Positions 8,530 through 15,955 of a stretch of DNA of 48,982 nt are shown here, in pieces. The stretch comes from an uncultured Pseudomonadota bacterium. Lineage in GTDB: Bacteria > Pseudomonadota > Alphaproteobacteria > Rs-D84. The stretch is taken from NCBI GenBank assembly GCA_900320405.1, contig OOHM01000001.1, positions 154,209 through 203,190 on the forward strand, read 5' to 3'. The stretch's first letter is position 1. Every line of letters begins with the position of its first letter. The notes beneath the pieces were generated by a model, which was not told the DNA's origin, did no database searches, and saw nothing but the letters and a program-made list of their open reading frames with translations. The translations under genes were made by a program, and so were the position numbers.

Positions 8530-9381
8530 ATGGCTGTTTTATGTATGTCCGTTGATACAAGTGCTTTTATGAAAAGAAATGAATATTATTTGTGGTATAA
8601 AGGGAATTATATAAAATATCTTAGAAAAAATAAACCTGACGGTTCAAAAGATCTTAATTATTCCGATTCAATTTTAAGTTTTGCAAATAGCTCCTTTGAG
8701 GAAAAGGAAATCTGGCGCAAAATGGCAGAATGCGTGAGAGCTTGGGCATACGCAAATGATTTAGATATAAATTTAGTTCCTGGGTTCATAAACTATTGTC
8801 GCACATCACCAGACCAAATAAAAAATTTCACAAATATGTATTCTGAACATAAAAGATGCGCTTTTGAAAAAACTTTTATGCCCGGTACAGAATTTGTCAG
8901 GATTGCCAACATAGACACAGATGAAAAAGCTGAATTACTTAGATTGTATACGGAAGCCAATTCCAATTTTAATATATATTTTCAAATATTATTTTTCTGG
9001 CACACAATTGTGTACCCTTCTGGCAATGATGATACTGCGGCCCAATATATTAATGACCATATTATCTATGCGGAACAATCTAAAGGCGAAGGGTTTTATC
9101 GCAGAGAACTTTTTCATGGCGCTTTTGATAGAGCAGATACGACGAATATCGGAGGTTATATAAAAAGCAAAATAAGACACGCTATTGCACATATTGTTCG
9201 ACATGGTCACCAAAATCTGATAATTGATGACATTGATCAAAGACATCATTTAAATAGTGTGGTAATGCTTTTAAAAGATATAGCAAGGTATAAACTTGAT
9301 AATGATTACGATTTTAAAATAAATGCACCAATATCTATTTGTAGATTAGTTAATCCAGATGAAGAAAATTTTACAAACTGA
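8530..9381 (+). CDS. Uncharacterised protein with HEPN-like RX4H motif
   Basis: 283 residues, no clear family match. Near the C-terminus, in a helical region, RHAIAH (Arg216-His221) has the exact R-x4-H spacing of HEPN ribonucleases and MauJ/Abi-like proteins, set in KSKIRHAIAHIVRHG, followed by a helix rich in Leu/Ile. No signal peptide or TM helix. Start chosen at 8530 with AAAGGG 6 nt upstream; the frame extends to 8428 but that part overlaps the promoter. It lies between the recombinase and the DUF2924 gene and ends 2 nt before the convergent DUF2924 stop. An RNase toxin or anti-phage effector is an inference from one motif and the location. Confidence 0.6.
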   Translation: MAVLCMSVDTSAFMKRNEYYLWYKGNYIKYLRKNKPDGSKDLNYSDSILSFANSSFEEKEIWRKMAECVRAWAYANDLDINLVPGFINYCRTSPDQIKNFTNMYSEHKRCAFEKTFMPGTEFVRIANIDTDEKAELLRLYTEANSNFNIYFQILFFWHTIVYPSGNDDTAAQYINDHIIYAEQSKGEGFYRRELFHGAFDRADTTNIGGYIKSKIRHAIAHIVRHGHQNLIIDDIDQRHHLNSVVMLLKDIARYKLDNDYDFKINAPISICRLVNPDEENFTN

Positions 9382-9383
9382 AT

Positions 9384-9809
9384 CTATTTTTTATTAATAC
9401 CAAAGAAGAAGTTGCCAGACATTTTCATACCAGCAATCTTGGTTGCGACACCCGACAATGTGGAATATTTGTTGCCATTATATGAAAAACTGCCATCATC
9501 ATTGACCAAGATTGTGTGCTTTATGCCCTTGAAATATCGGGTTAGAACTGTGCCTGGGACAAAGTTATATTTGTTTTTTGTGGTACTGGTTAAGCACTGT
9601 TCCGGATTGTCTTTGTATTTACGAATTTTTACTAGATATTTATGCTCAATTCGCAGATTTAGGCGATCACATTGAATATAATACCAAAGCGACCGCATTT
9701 GCCGTTTAAACGGGTATTGCGAGTATTTTGCCCATAATCGGATCCGTTCATCAAACGGCAAAGCTTTTAGCTCTTCCATCGTCTTGGGCAGGTTGTCTTT
9801 ATATGACAT
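9384..9809 (-). CDS. DUF2924 protein
   Basis: 141 residues. RSLWYYIQCDRLNLRIEHKY, then KYNFVPGTVLTRYFKGIKH and FSYNGNKYSTLSGVATKIAG, are typical DUF2924 segments. The family is very often encoded next to large serine recombinases in alphaproteobacteria and their phages; its role is unknown, with DNA binding or directing recombination suggested by context only. The start at 9809 has AAGGAG 7 nt upstream; an in-frame ATG 6 codons earlier overlaps that site. Confidence 0.85.
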   Translation of the reverse strand: MSYKDNLPKTMEELKALPFDERIRLWAKYSQYPFKRQMRSLWYYIQCDRLNLRIEHKYLVKIRKYKDNPEQCLTSTTKNKYNFVPGTVLTRYFKGIKHTILVNDDGSFSYNGNKYSTLSGVATKIAGMKMSGNFFFGINKK

Positions 9810-9903
9810 ATCGACTCCTTTTAACATTGTTCAATTACCGCTCTAAAAAAGCTGGAAGTCAAGTTTTATAACAGAACATTTCAAAATGTTTTTGATCAAA
9901 TAC

Positions 9904-9932
9904 TTGACAAAGCGTATTTTTAGTGTTATATC
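9904..9932 (+). promoter_or_regulatory. Promoter for ankyrin gene
   Basis: TTGACA (9904-9909), 17-bp spacer, TATATC (9927-9932), close to the sigma-70 consensus, 32 nt before the start codon. Confidence 0.7.
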
Positions 9933-9964
9933 TACCCCCAGACATGAACCTAAAGGAGTCTGTA

Positions 9965-10564
9965 ATGAGAAAGAATTTGAACCAACAGTTAGAAAATGCG
10001 TTTTTGGATATTGATGCCGAACGCGTGAAGTTCTTGTTGGCGAAAGGTGCCGACAAGAATCATCACATAAGAAACAGTTTGTTGCCGTATGTAGGTGGTA
10101 AAATCGATGTTTATGGTTTGCCAGCGGTAGAGTTGTTATATAACAATGGCGCAAATCTTAATGCTAAAGATTGGGAAGGCAAGACTGCCCTTATGAAAAT
10201 GGCTGGATTTAGCAACTGTGTCGATACCGATTTGTTTGAAACAACAGACTGGTTAATAAAACCTATTCACTTTGTTGTATCACATGGTGCAAAAGTCAAT
10301 TTGCGCGATAAATCCGGTAAAGATGCTATGATGCATTCTTTGTCTCAACGTTGGGGCATATGGGATAATTATGAATGCGATGAAGATGACGATGAATACG
10401 AAGGCAATTTTTCATACCTTTTCTATCATGACATTCCGGCAATATTGTTTGCAAACGGTGCACGTTTAACAAATAAGGTCTGGGATTGTGCGAAAGAGTT
10501 AGAAAATTTAAAAGGCGAAAAATTTACATCGTTTGCATTTGCTACATTGTATCGTCAACACTAA
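9965..10564 (+). CDS. Ankyrin-repeat protein
   Basis: 199 residues made mainly of divergent ankyrin repeats: LLAKGADKNHH, then ELLYNNGANLNAKDWEGKTALMKMA, then FVVSHGAKVNLRDKSGKDAMMHSL, then a last AILFANGARLTNKV. A Glu/Asp-rich insert (residues about 138-148) separates repeats three and four. No signal peptide. A perfect AAAGGAG lies 6 nt before the ATG. Ankyrin proteins bind other proteins; the partner is unknown. It has its own consensus promoter and may be co-transcribed with the membrane-protein gene 50 nt downstream. Confidence 0.8.
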   Translation: MRKNLNQQLENAFLDIDAERVKFLLAKGADKNHHIRNSLLPYVGGKIDVYGLPAVELLYNNGANLNAKDWEGKTALMKMAGFSNCVDTDLFETTDWLIKPIHFVVSHGAKVNLRDKSGKDAMMHSLSQRWGIWDNYECDEDDDEYEGNFSYLFYHDIPAILFANGARLTNKVWDCAKELENLKGEKFTSFAFATLYRQH

Positions 10565-10614
10565 AATGTGGCTTTCATTAGAGTAAATTAAGAATAACCA
10601 AAAGGTAAAAAAAA

Positions 10615-11442
10615 ATGAAAAAACGTTTTCCAGGGGTCAACCCCAAAGAAATCGCCAAACAAGAGGTTGCAAACGCAACTGGCATCAGCAGAAGCACCTT
10701 TATGGATAAAAAAGGCATTCATCAAAAGGATAATGCGCATTCTGTTTATGTCAAACCGTATAATCAATCGAAGTTTGACTTTAAAACATGGCTGTTGACG
10801 AATTTAAAGGTAAATTTGTTTGCACCGATTTTCTGGGCTGTGATCTTTTGTGGTATAAACGAGTATGACCACCCGATACGTGCGATGTTTTATAACGTTT
10901 ATAACCCAAAACCAAAAGCACAGTCTGAAAAAAGTCCGGTGTTTGGTTTTGAAACGAAAAACAAACCATGGTTCTATGTCAATGTGTCGCTTGCATTATC
11001 ATATATGCTGCTAACTGCGTGCATTTTGATGCGTCATAATCGTAAAGATAAACGCAGCGAGACAGCAAGATTTGCGAATGAAAACGCAACGGTTGACCTG
11101 ATGTTGGCGATTAAATCCATAAAAGAAGCCGGTAAAAAAGTCAACTTGAACGTGACAGACGAAACCGCCAAGAAACTGATCGAGATATGTCCGCATATTA
11201 TATCACGCATGTCTGCTGATGAACGGGTTTATTTCGATATGTTGATTGACGGTGATATTGAAAGCAAGAACGAGGAAATGTTCAAAAACTTTGCTCTTGC
11301 GGTTATGGATGGACACTTGCGTTCAAATCCGGAAGATTTGCAGATGGTTTTGGATGCGTTCGATGAAACATCCATCGCATTATTGCTGTCAGATATGTAC
11401 AGACAAAATCTGTTATCTCAGCAAAAGCCAAAAACAAAATAA
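10615..11442 (+). CDS. Uncharacterised protein with two predicted TM segments
   Basis: 275 residues, no recognised family. The N-terminal 50 residues are basic and cytoplasmic-like. TM1 is about residues 60-80 (WLLTNLKVNLFAPIFWAVIF), a short loop holds NPKPKAQSEKSP, and TM2 is about 118-138 (FYVNVSLALSYMLLTACILM). The remaining 130 residues are helical and acidic, with MLAIKSIKEAGKKVNLNVTDE and repeated ISRMSADE/DMLIDGDIE-like helices. Weak Shine-Dalgarno (AAAAGG, about 9 nt from the ATG). It ends at a strong bidirectional terminator. Function unknown. Confidence 0.6.
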   Translation: MKKRFPGVNPKEIAKQEVANATGISRSTFMDKKGIHQKDNAHSVYVKPYNQSKFDFKTWLLTNLKVNLFAPIFWAVIFCGINEYDHPIRAMFYNVYNPKPKAQSEKSPVFGFETKNKPWFYVNVSLALSYMLLTACILMRHNRKDKRSETARFANENATVDLMLAIKSIKEAGKKVNLNVTDETAKKLIEICPHIISRMSADERVYFDMLIDGDIESKNEEMFKNFALAVMDGHLRSNPEDLQMVLDAFDETSIALLLSDMYRQNLLSQQKPKTK

Positions 11443-11446
11443 TAAT

Positions 11447-11470
11447 AAAAGACCCCTGTCGGGGTCTTTT
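11447..11470. terminator. Bidirectional terminator
   Basis: AAAAGACCCC / GGGGTCTTTT around a TGTC loop, with T runs both ways; it separates the membrane-protein gene from the convergent acetyltransferase. Confidence 0.85.
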
Positions 11471-12037
11471 TTACTTCTTGTACTCCCTGGATAATTTAGA
11501 AAATACAGCAAAAGTTTCCCATTCTTGCATTTGCTTGTTAAATGTAGCATCTCTTTCCAAACCATCTTTTTTTAATCCAAGCTTTCTAAGCGTACCACAA
11601 CTCGCTTTGTTCTTGACATTTGCTTTTGCGGATAATTTATGAAAGCCCATTTGAAAAAAGTATGCTTCTAATGCCTTTACGCCCTCTGTTGCAAAACCAT
11701 TATGTGCAAATTTTTTGCAAACCCACGCCCCAAACTCGCCGGATTCGCGTTTCCATGAGACATTATGAACACTTACCATGCCAACAAATTCGTTGGTTTC
11801 CTTTAAAAACATCGCATAAGATACCGCTTTTCCAGCTTCAGCGTTTTGTTGGCCGGAAACTAAAAAATCGTATTCTTCTTCCGGTTTTTTTACTAAAGCA
11901 AATGGCATAAATTTGAAGAAATCCCGATTTTTTGATATTTCATTGAATAACAAGTTTGCAAAATCAAAACTTGGTTTAATCGGTTTTAGATTCAATCTTT
12001 TTGTCGTGATAAGTTCTTTAAATTTTTGTTGTTTCAT
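11471..12037 (-). CDS. GNAT-family N-acetyltransferase (RimJ/RimL-like)
   Basis: 188 residues. ITTKRLNLKPI at the N-terminus and the acetyl-CoA site region GAWVCKKFAHNGFATEGVKAL are characteristic of RimJ/RimL-type acetyltransferases that modify protein N-termini or small molecules. LRKLGLKKDGLERDA is the usual final strand. Full length for the family. AAAAGGAA precedes the ATG by 6 nt. It is the last gene of a minus-strand run beginning with an ABC exporter. Substrate unknown. Confidence 0.85.
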   Translation of the reverse strand: MKQQKFKELITTKRLNLKPIKPSFDFANLLFNEISKNRDFFKFMPFALVKKPEEEYDFLVSGQQNAEAGKAVSYAMFLKETNEFVGMVSVHNVSWKRESGEFGAWVCKKFAHNGFATEGVKALEAYFFQMGFHKLSAKANVKNKASCGTLRKLGLKKDGLERDATFNKQMQEWETFAVFSKLSREYKK

Positions 12038-12053
12038 ATGATTTTCCTTTTGA

Positions 12054-12830
12054 TTATTTTGACTCTGCTTCGGCTATCTTAGCACGCAGTTCAGATTCGT
12101 TGTCTTTGATCCACGCATACGATCTTTCCATGAAATCATAGATATCTTTGCGTTCCAGATACATCCTTTTCATCGTATCAAATATCAATTCACCGTTTAT
12201 GCTCATATCGTAAAAGTACGAATATGCGATATATTGCGGCGGTTCTGACAAAGTTTCTATATCGGAGTTTCTGATGATCGTTTCCACAACAATTTCTGAC
12301 AACAGCCACTTTAATTGTGGAAAGTCGTATTCTTCCGGATCGTCTTTGAAATGCTTTTGCCAAAATGTAAACCATGCAAAATGTGTTATTTCGTGTAATG
12401 CTGTCGATATTGCATAGCTCGTTTCAAAATAATGATAAATGTCAAACGTGCGGTCTGATACATTGCGTGGACAAATTGGGTTTAATCCGACCTCGGCTGC
12501 CATATCATTCAAAATATCGCTACAATCGTTATCAAATGCGGAACTGTATGCGGCATTAAGTTTACCAGCCACCACTGCATTCCAGCTTCCCTGGAACATT
12601 TTAATTGAATTCTCTATGATTGGTTGTCTTTTCTCTGCCTGGAATTTCATCTGATTGGTGAGATATTCAAATCTTTCTTTTTCTGATACAGATTTCGTGT
12701 ACTTATAATTCAAATCTGGATATGCTTTGAATAATTGTTTACGCCACCATTCTGGTGTGCCATCCTTTTGATGAAACAGGATGAAATCTAGATCATTTTT
12801 GAAATCTTTTTGCCGCCAAACCAGTTTCAT
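12054..12830 (-). CDS. Zincin-like protein with HEITH motif
   Basis: 258 residues, no named family recognised. ALHEITHFAWF gives a metallopeptidase-type HExxH (His146, Glu147, His150); SEIVVE (Glu179 or Glu183) about 30 residues later could supply the third zinc ligand, as in gluzincins. The N-terminal 80 residues are basic and helical. No signal peptide, so it would act in the cytoplasm. Its start overlaps the stop of the broken acetyltransferase (ATGA). A second HExxH protein lies 6 kb upstream at 18449-19171; each is close to a transglutaminase-like gene. Peptidase activity is an inference from the motif. Confidence 0.6.
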   Translation of the reverse strand: MKLVWRQKDFKNDLDFILFHQKDGTPEWWRKQLFKAYPDLNYKYTKSVSEKERFEYLTNQMKFQAEKRQPIIENSIKMFQGSWNAVVAGKLNAAYSSAFDNDCSDILNDMAAEVGLNPICPRNVSDRTFDIYHYFETSYAISTALHEITHFAWFTFWQKHFKDDPEEYDFPQLKWLLSEIVVETIIRNSDIETLSEPPQYIAYSYFYDMSINGELIFDTMKRMYLERKDIYDFMERSYAWIKDNESELRAKIAEAESK

Positions 12831-13361
12831 CTACTTTCCCTTTTTATGTAAATCAAAGAATCGCATTTACCAACGCACTTGGCCCATGATGCCATCGGCA
12901 ATCTTTTATCCAAAGTATAGCCATTGCGTTTAGCAAGATTTTCCGAATGAATGTTTCCGTTATCTATATCCAGTGTGATTTTATTAAACCCGAATTTGAA
13001 TAACTCTGTTTCCACTCATATATCCATGCCCATTTGCCGATTTAATCAACCAGTATCCTATTTCACATCCGTTATCTTGGATATTAAAAAAGCGAATTCG
13101 ACCAATGATGTTATCATTCAGATAAATATAAAAACACACACCTTGGTTGGTTTTAATTTGATTTGCTCGTTTATTCAAATATGCCACTACATCTACAACG
13201 GTTTTTAATTCGCCAAAGTGTGCCTGCCAGTCCATAAAATAATCACGATTCTGATCAATAATGCTCAAAAGCTTTGTTGCGTTTTCTGCTGTGGGCGCAA
13301 CCACACGCAACACCAATCTTGGCGTCTTGATCTCAGTTGGAAATTGCGATAATGGTTTCAT
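12827..13361 (-). pseudogene. GNAT acetyltransferase disrupted by a frameshift/deletion
   Basis: The first 115 codons (starting MKPLSQFPTEIKTPRLVLRV) encode a normal RimJ/RimL-like N-terminal half up to IGYWLIKSANGHGYMS. In the next frame, from 13015, ETELFKFGFNKITLDIDNGN to SLIYIKRESR encodes the C-terminal half. The five or so residues that should join them (xAVxAM) are missing, so a small deletion not a multiple of three removed the acetyl-CoA loop junction near 13015-13019. Without it the first frame ends after NRVIQIRV. Sequencing error is possible but a missing conserved segment argues for true decay. Confidence 0.75.
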
Positions 13362-13432
13362 TTGTCTTCCCTGCCATGCACAAAACTATTAATTATATTT
13401 GTACATCTATTGACTACTTGCGTCCTTTGCTT

Positions 13433-14308
13433 TTATAACCATTTTATGTAATCGGACATGGTCCATTCCTGTTCTATTTTATCATGCAGTTTACTTATCA
13501 TTAAATACTTATGATTTGTACTAAAAGTATACAATTCCCCGTTTGTATTTAATAATAGCACTCTATAATTTCCATCTTGAGGTTTGATAACTTTTATCGG
13601 CAATTTGGAATCTTGCATTAATTTACAGAAATTATATACATTACCGGGTCCATTTGAATTTATTTGTTTTAATACCGTTTCTATTGCCGCAACAATTGTT
13701 TTTGTCTTTCTGTCGCGCTTTGATCCATATTTCAGAAAAGTTCCAAAATCAGAACACTTTTTCTCATATTCTGGCCATGACATAACCGCTGTTATTTCAT
13801 ATGGTATACCAGCCATACGTTCTTTTATGTGATGTATCTTATTACCAACTTTTATCTCATCCATAATGAAAGGGATATCTGGATAAAGTGGATGACGTGG
13901 TCGATTTTCAACTACATTTCTCTGCGGTTCAATTGCATACCATTTGCCATCGCCCATTTTCACACATGGCAAAGTATGGTTAGCCATACTGTCTATCAGA
14001 TGATCAGGATGCGTGCTTATCATAATCTTAACTTCTAATTGCTCGTTTTTGGGCAATGTTGAATTTAGATAACAAAATGTCTTTGCCTCGGTTCCACACG
14101 ACCATTGGTAACCACTTTCATAAGTATCTTTGCCACTTATTGCAAAAAAACGTTCGAAATCTGTAGATTTTTCGGTTATACCTGGGTAATTCTTGGTTCT
14201 GTTGATAAGTATATCAGCTTTATCACCCGCGTCTCGATGTTCTGGGTGCCTTTGCTTTTGCAATATAGCTTTAATCGAATTTATTCTTTGTTCGTCTGTC
14301 ATAGTCAT
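13433..14308 (-). CDS. Transglutaminase-like cysteine-hydrolase candidate, copy 2
   Basis: 291 residues, clearly homologous to the protein at 19174-20187. Shared blocks are SGKD, WSCGTEAKTFCYLNSTLP (Cys71), HTLPCVKMGDGKWYAIEPQ (His111, Glu127), YEIT, SDFG.FL and LPIKV. A Cys followed by His and an acidic residue after a GKW strand is the order of the transglutaminase/arylamine-acetyltransferase fold. No signal peptide. A TGG-TATAAT extended -10 (14310-14315) lies 7 nt before the second ATG (14302), so a leaderless start there is possible; the first ATG is too close to be used by that promoter. Activity is unproven and the fold call is by motif only. Confidence 0.6.
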   Translation of the reverse strand: MTMTDEQRINSIKAILQKQRHPEHRDAGDKADILINRTKNYPGITEKSTDFERFFAISGKDTYESGYQWSCGTEAKTFCYLNSTLPKNEQLEVKIMISTHPDHLIDSMANHTLPCVKMGDGKWYAIEPQRNVVENRPRHPLYPDIPFIMDEIKVGNKIHHIKERMAGIPYEITAVMSWPEYEKKCSDFGTFLKYGSKRDRKTKTIVAAIETVLKQINSNGPGNVYNFCKLMQDSKLPIKVIKPQDGNYRVLLLNTNGELYTFSTNHKYLMISKLHDKIEQEWTMSDYIKWL

Positions 14309-14324
14309 AATTATACCATATTTT

Positions 14325-15713
14325 TTAGTTAATTATTATCTGTTTATCTATATTGATATTTTTGGCAAAGATTTCGTCGTGCGATACCAATAATATTGCA
14401 CCACTATACTGATTCAATGCGTCTTCCAGTATCGCAATACTTTTGATTTCAAGGTTGTTTGTCGGTTCGTCCAATATCAGCAAGTCAGGTTGATTTTCAC
14501 CACCTAAAACAGATGCCAATGTCGCCTTTAACAATTCGCCCCCGGATAATACGCCGACCTTTTTATTGGATGTGTCGCCACGAAATCCGAAGTTCGCTGC
14601 AATTACGTGAGCATCGTGCTTTAATACACCGGCAATGTCCATTATGTTTTCAATGATGGTTTTATCCCTGTCCAGCACTGATAAATCTTGATTCAGGTAT
14701 GCAATTTTACCAAATGTTTTAACTGTGCCGGATTCCGGTTTCAAATCACCACAAATGATTTTAAGTAAAGTGGATTTGCCCGAACCATTTTTTCCGGTTA
14801 TACGAATGCGTTGCCCACCGTACATAGAAAAATCAAACCCGTTAAAGATGCGCCGGTCGCTATACCCAAAACGCAGGTTCGATATTTGAATCAGTTCTTT
14901 GCTGTAAAACGGCTTGCTGGGCAACGGAATTTTGATTTTATCATCCACCATTTGTGCCGATAATTCCGCCTGTAAATTCATCTGCGTATCAAGTTTCTTT
15001 TGAATTATTGCCCGCTTTTTTGCCTCGGTTTCTTGGCTTTTGCCTTTAAGGGCATTTGCATCAATACGGCTGCGGCGTGCATTGGCGATTTCTTTTTTTT
15101 GCTTGGCCTCGTGATGTTGCCGCGTATTCTGGGCTATGTTTATGGTCTCAACCAAACGACCAATTTCTTTTTTTGTATTCACATATTTGGAATATATGGT
15201 TTCTTGCTCGGCACGTTTTTGTGCAACATAAAAATCATAGTTTCCGCCATAGACTTTGATTTTACCATTTGCTATTTCGATAATCTTGTCCATTTTCTGC
15301 AATAATTCCCGGTCGTGGGATACAATTACCACTCCGAATGGGTAAGACATCAAATCATTAAAAAATCGTTGCTTGGCGTCACTATCCAGGTTATTTGTAG
15401 GCTCGTCCAGCAGCAGTATTGCGGCACCGCTGTCAAATGCACGACGTAGCTCGGCACTTTGCCGTTCGCCGCCACTTTTGGAATCCAGTGCGTTTATTTG
15501 ATTCAGCATGTAAACGGATGCATTTCGTGCAACATTACCAGAATCCGGCACAATATCACCGGCCAACAATTTCAACAGTGTTGTTTTGCCTGAACCATTG
15601 TCGCCAACAATCGCGACTCGGTCTGAATCAGAAAATGCAACAGACACACCATCCAAAACTGGATTTAACGAATCATAAGAAAAAGATACTTTTGATAAAG
15701 AAATTACGAACAT
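14325..15713 (-). CDS. ABC-F family ATPase (ribosome-protection type candidate)
   Basis: 462 residues, two nucleotide-binding domains and no TM segments. Domain 1: Walker A GDNGSGKTT (37-45), signature KSGGERQS, Walker B LLLDEPTNNLD. The linker (about 165-245) is a Lys/Glu-rich helical hairpin. Domain 2: ITGKNGSGKST, LSGGELLKA, LLILDEPTNNLE. The first domain is shortened, with few residues between Walker A and signature, as in many antibiotic-resistance ABC-F proteins (Msr/Lsa/Vga groups) rather than the longer EttA/Uup. Proteins of this class act on the ribosome E site. A separate promoter and a long structured leader suggest inducible expression. Confidence 0.85.
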   Translation of the reverse strand: MFVISLSKVSFSYDSLNPVLDGVSVAFSDSDRVAIVGDNGSGKTTLLKLLAGDIVPDSGNVARNASVYMLNQINALDSKSGGERQSAELRRAFDSGAAILLLDEPTNNLDSDAKQRFFNDLMSYPFGVVIVSHDRELLQKMDKIIEIANGKIKVYGGNYDFYVAQKRAEQETIYSKYVNTKKEIGRLVETINIAQNTRQHHEAKQKKEIANARRSRIDANALKGKSQETEAKKRAIIQKKLDTQMNLQAELSAQMVDDKIKIPLPSKPFYSKELIQISNLRFGYSDRRIFNGFDFSMYGGQRIRITGKNGSGKSTLLKIICGDLKPESGTVKTFGKIAYLNQDLSVLDRDKTIIENIMDIAGVLKHDAHVIAANFGFRGDTSNKKVGVLSGGELLKATLASVLGGENQPDLLILDEPTNNLEIKSIAILEDALNQYSGAILLVSHDEIFAKNINIDKQIIIN

Positions 15714-15726
15714 GATAAAAACCTTT

Positions 15727-15791
15727 TAATATTGTAACCAGTGGGCGCATATTTCTATGCACAGTTTGTTTTAGAGAAAATTACAATATTA
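15727..15791 (-). promoter_or_regulatory. Structured leader of the ABC-F gene (attenuator candidate)
   Basis: A perfect 11-bp inverted repeat (TAATATTGTAA, 15727-15737; TTACAATATTA, 15781-15791) encloses a second small stem GCATA / TATGC (15747-15760). The proximal arm abuts the AAAAGG ribosome site, so folding would hinder translation. Very short upstream ATGs, one followed at once by TAA, lie in the leader. This is the layout of drug-inducible ribosome-protection genes, but no leader peptide is proven. Confidence 0.5.
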
Positions 15792-15827
15792 CATCCGCAT
15801 CGGTTTTTATCCTTTTGTTTCAAGGGA

Positions 15828-15855
15828 ATTCTAGCATATTGAGCCCAAAAGTCAA
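15828..15855 (-). promoter_or_regulatory. ABC-F promoter
   Basis: Reading on the minus strand: TTGACT (15855-15850), 16-bp spacer ending TGC, TAGAAT (15833-15828), an extended -10. Transcription would start near 15821, giving a leader of about 110 nt. Confidence 0.65.
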
Positions 15856-15955
15856 ATTTTATTTTTGTTCTTATTCCGTTCGGATTTTAATCTATCAAGC
15901 ATAAAATCGCAGTGAATAGCAACACCTTTATAATAATCTCTTTCTCTCTGACACA

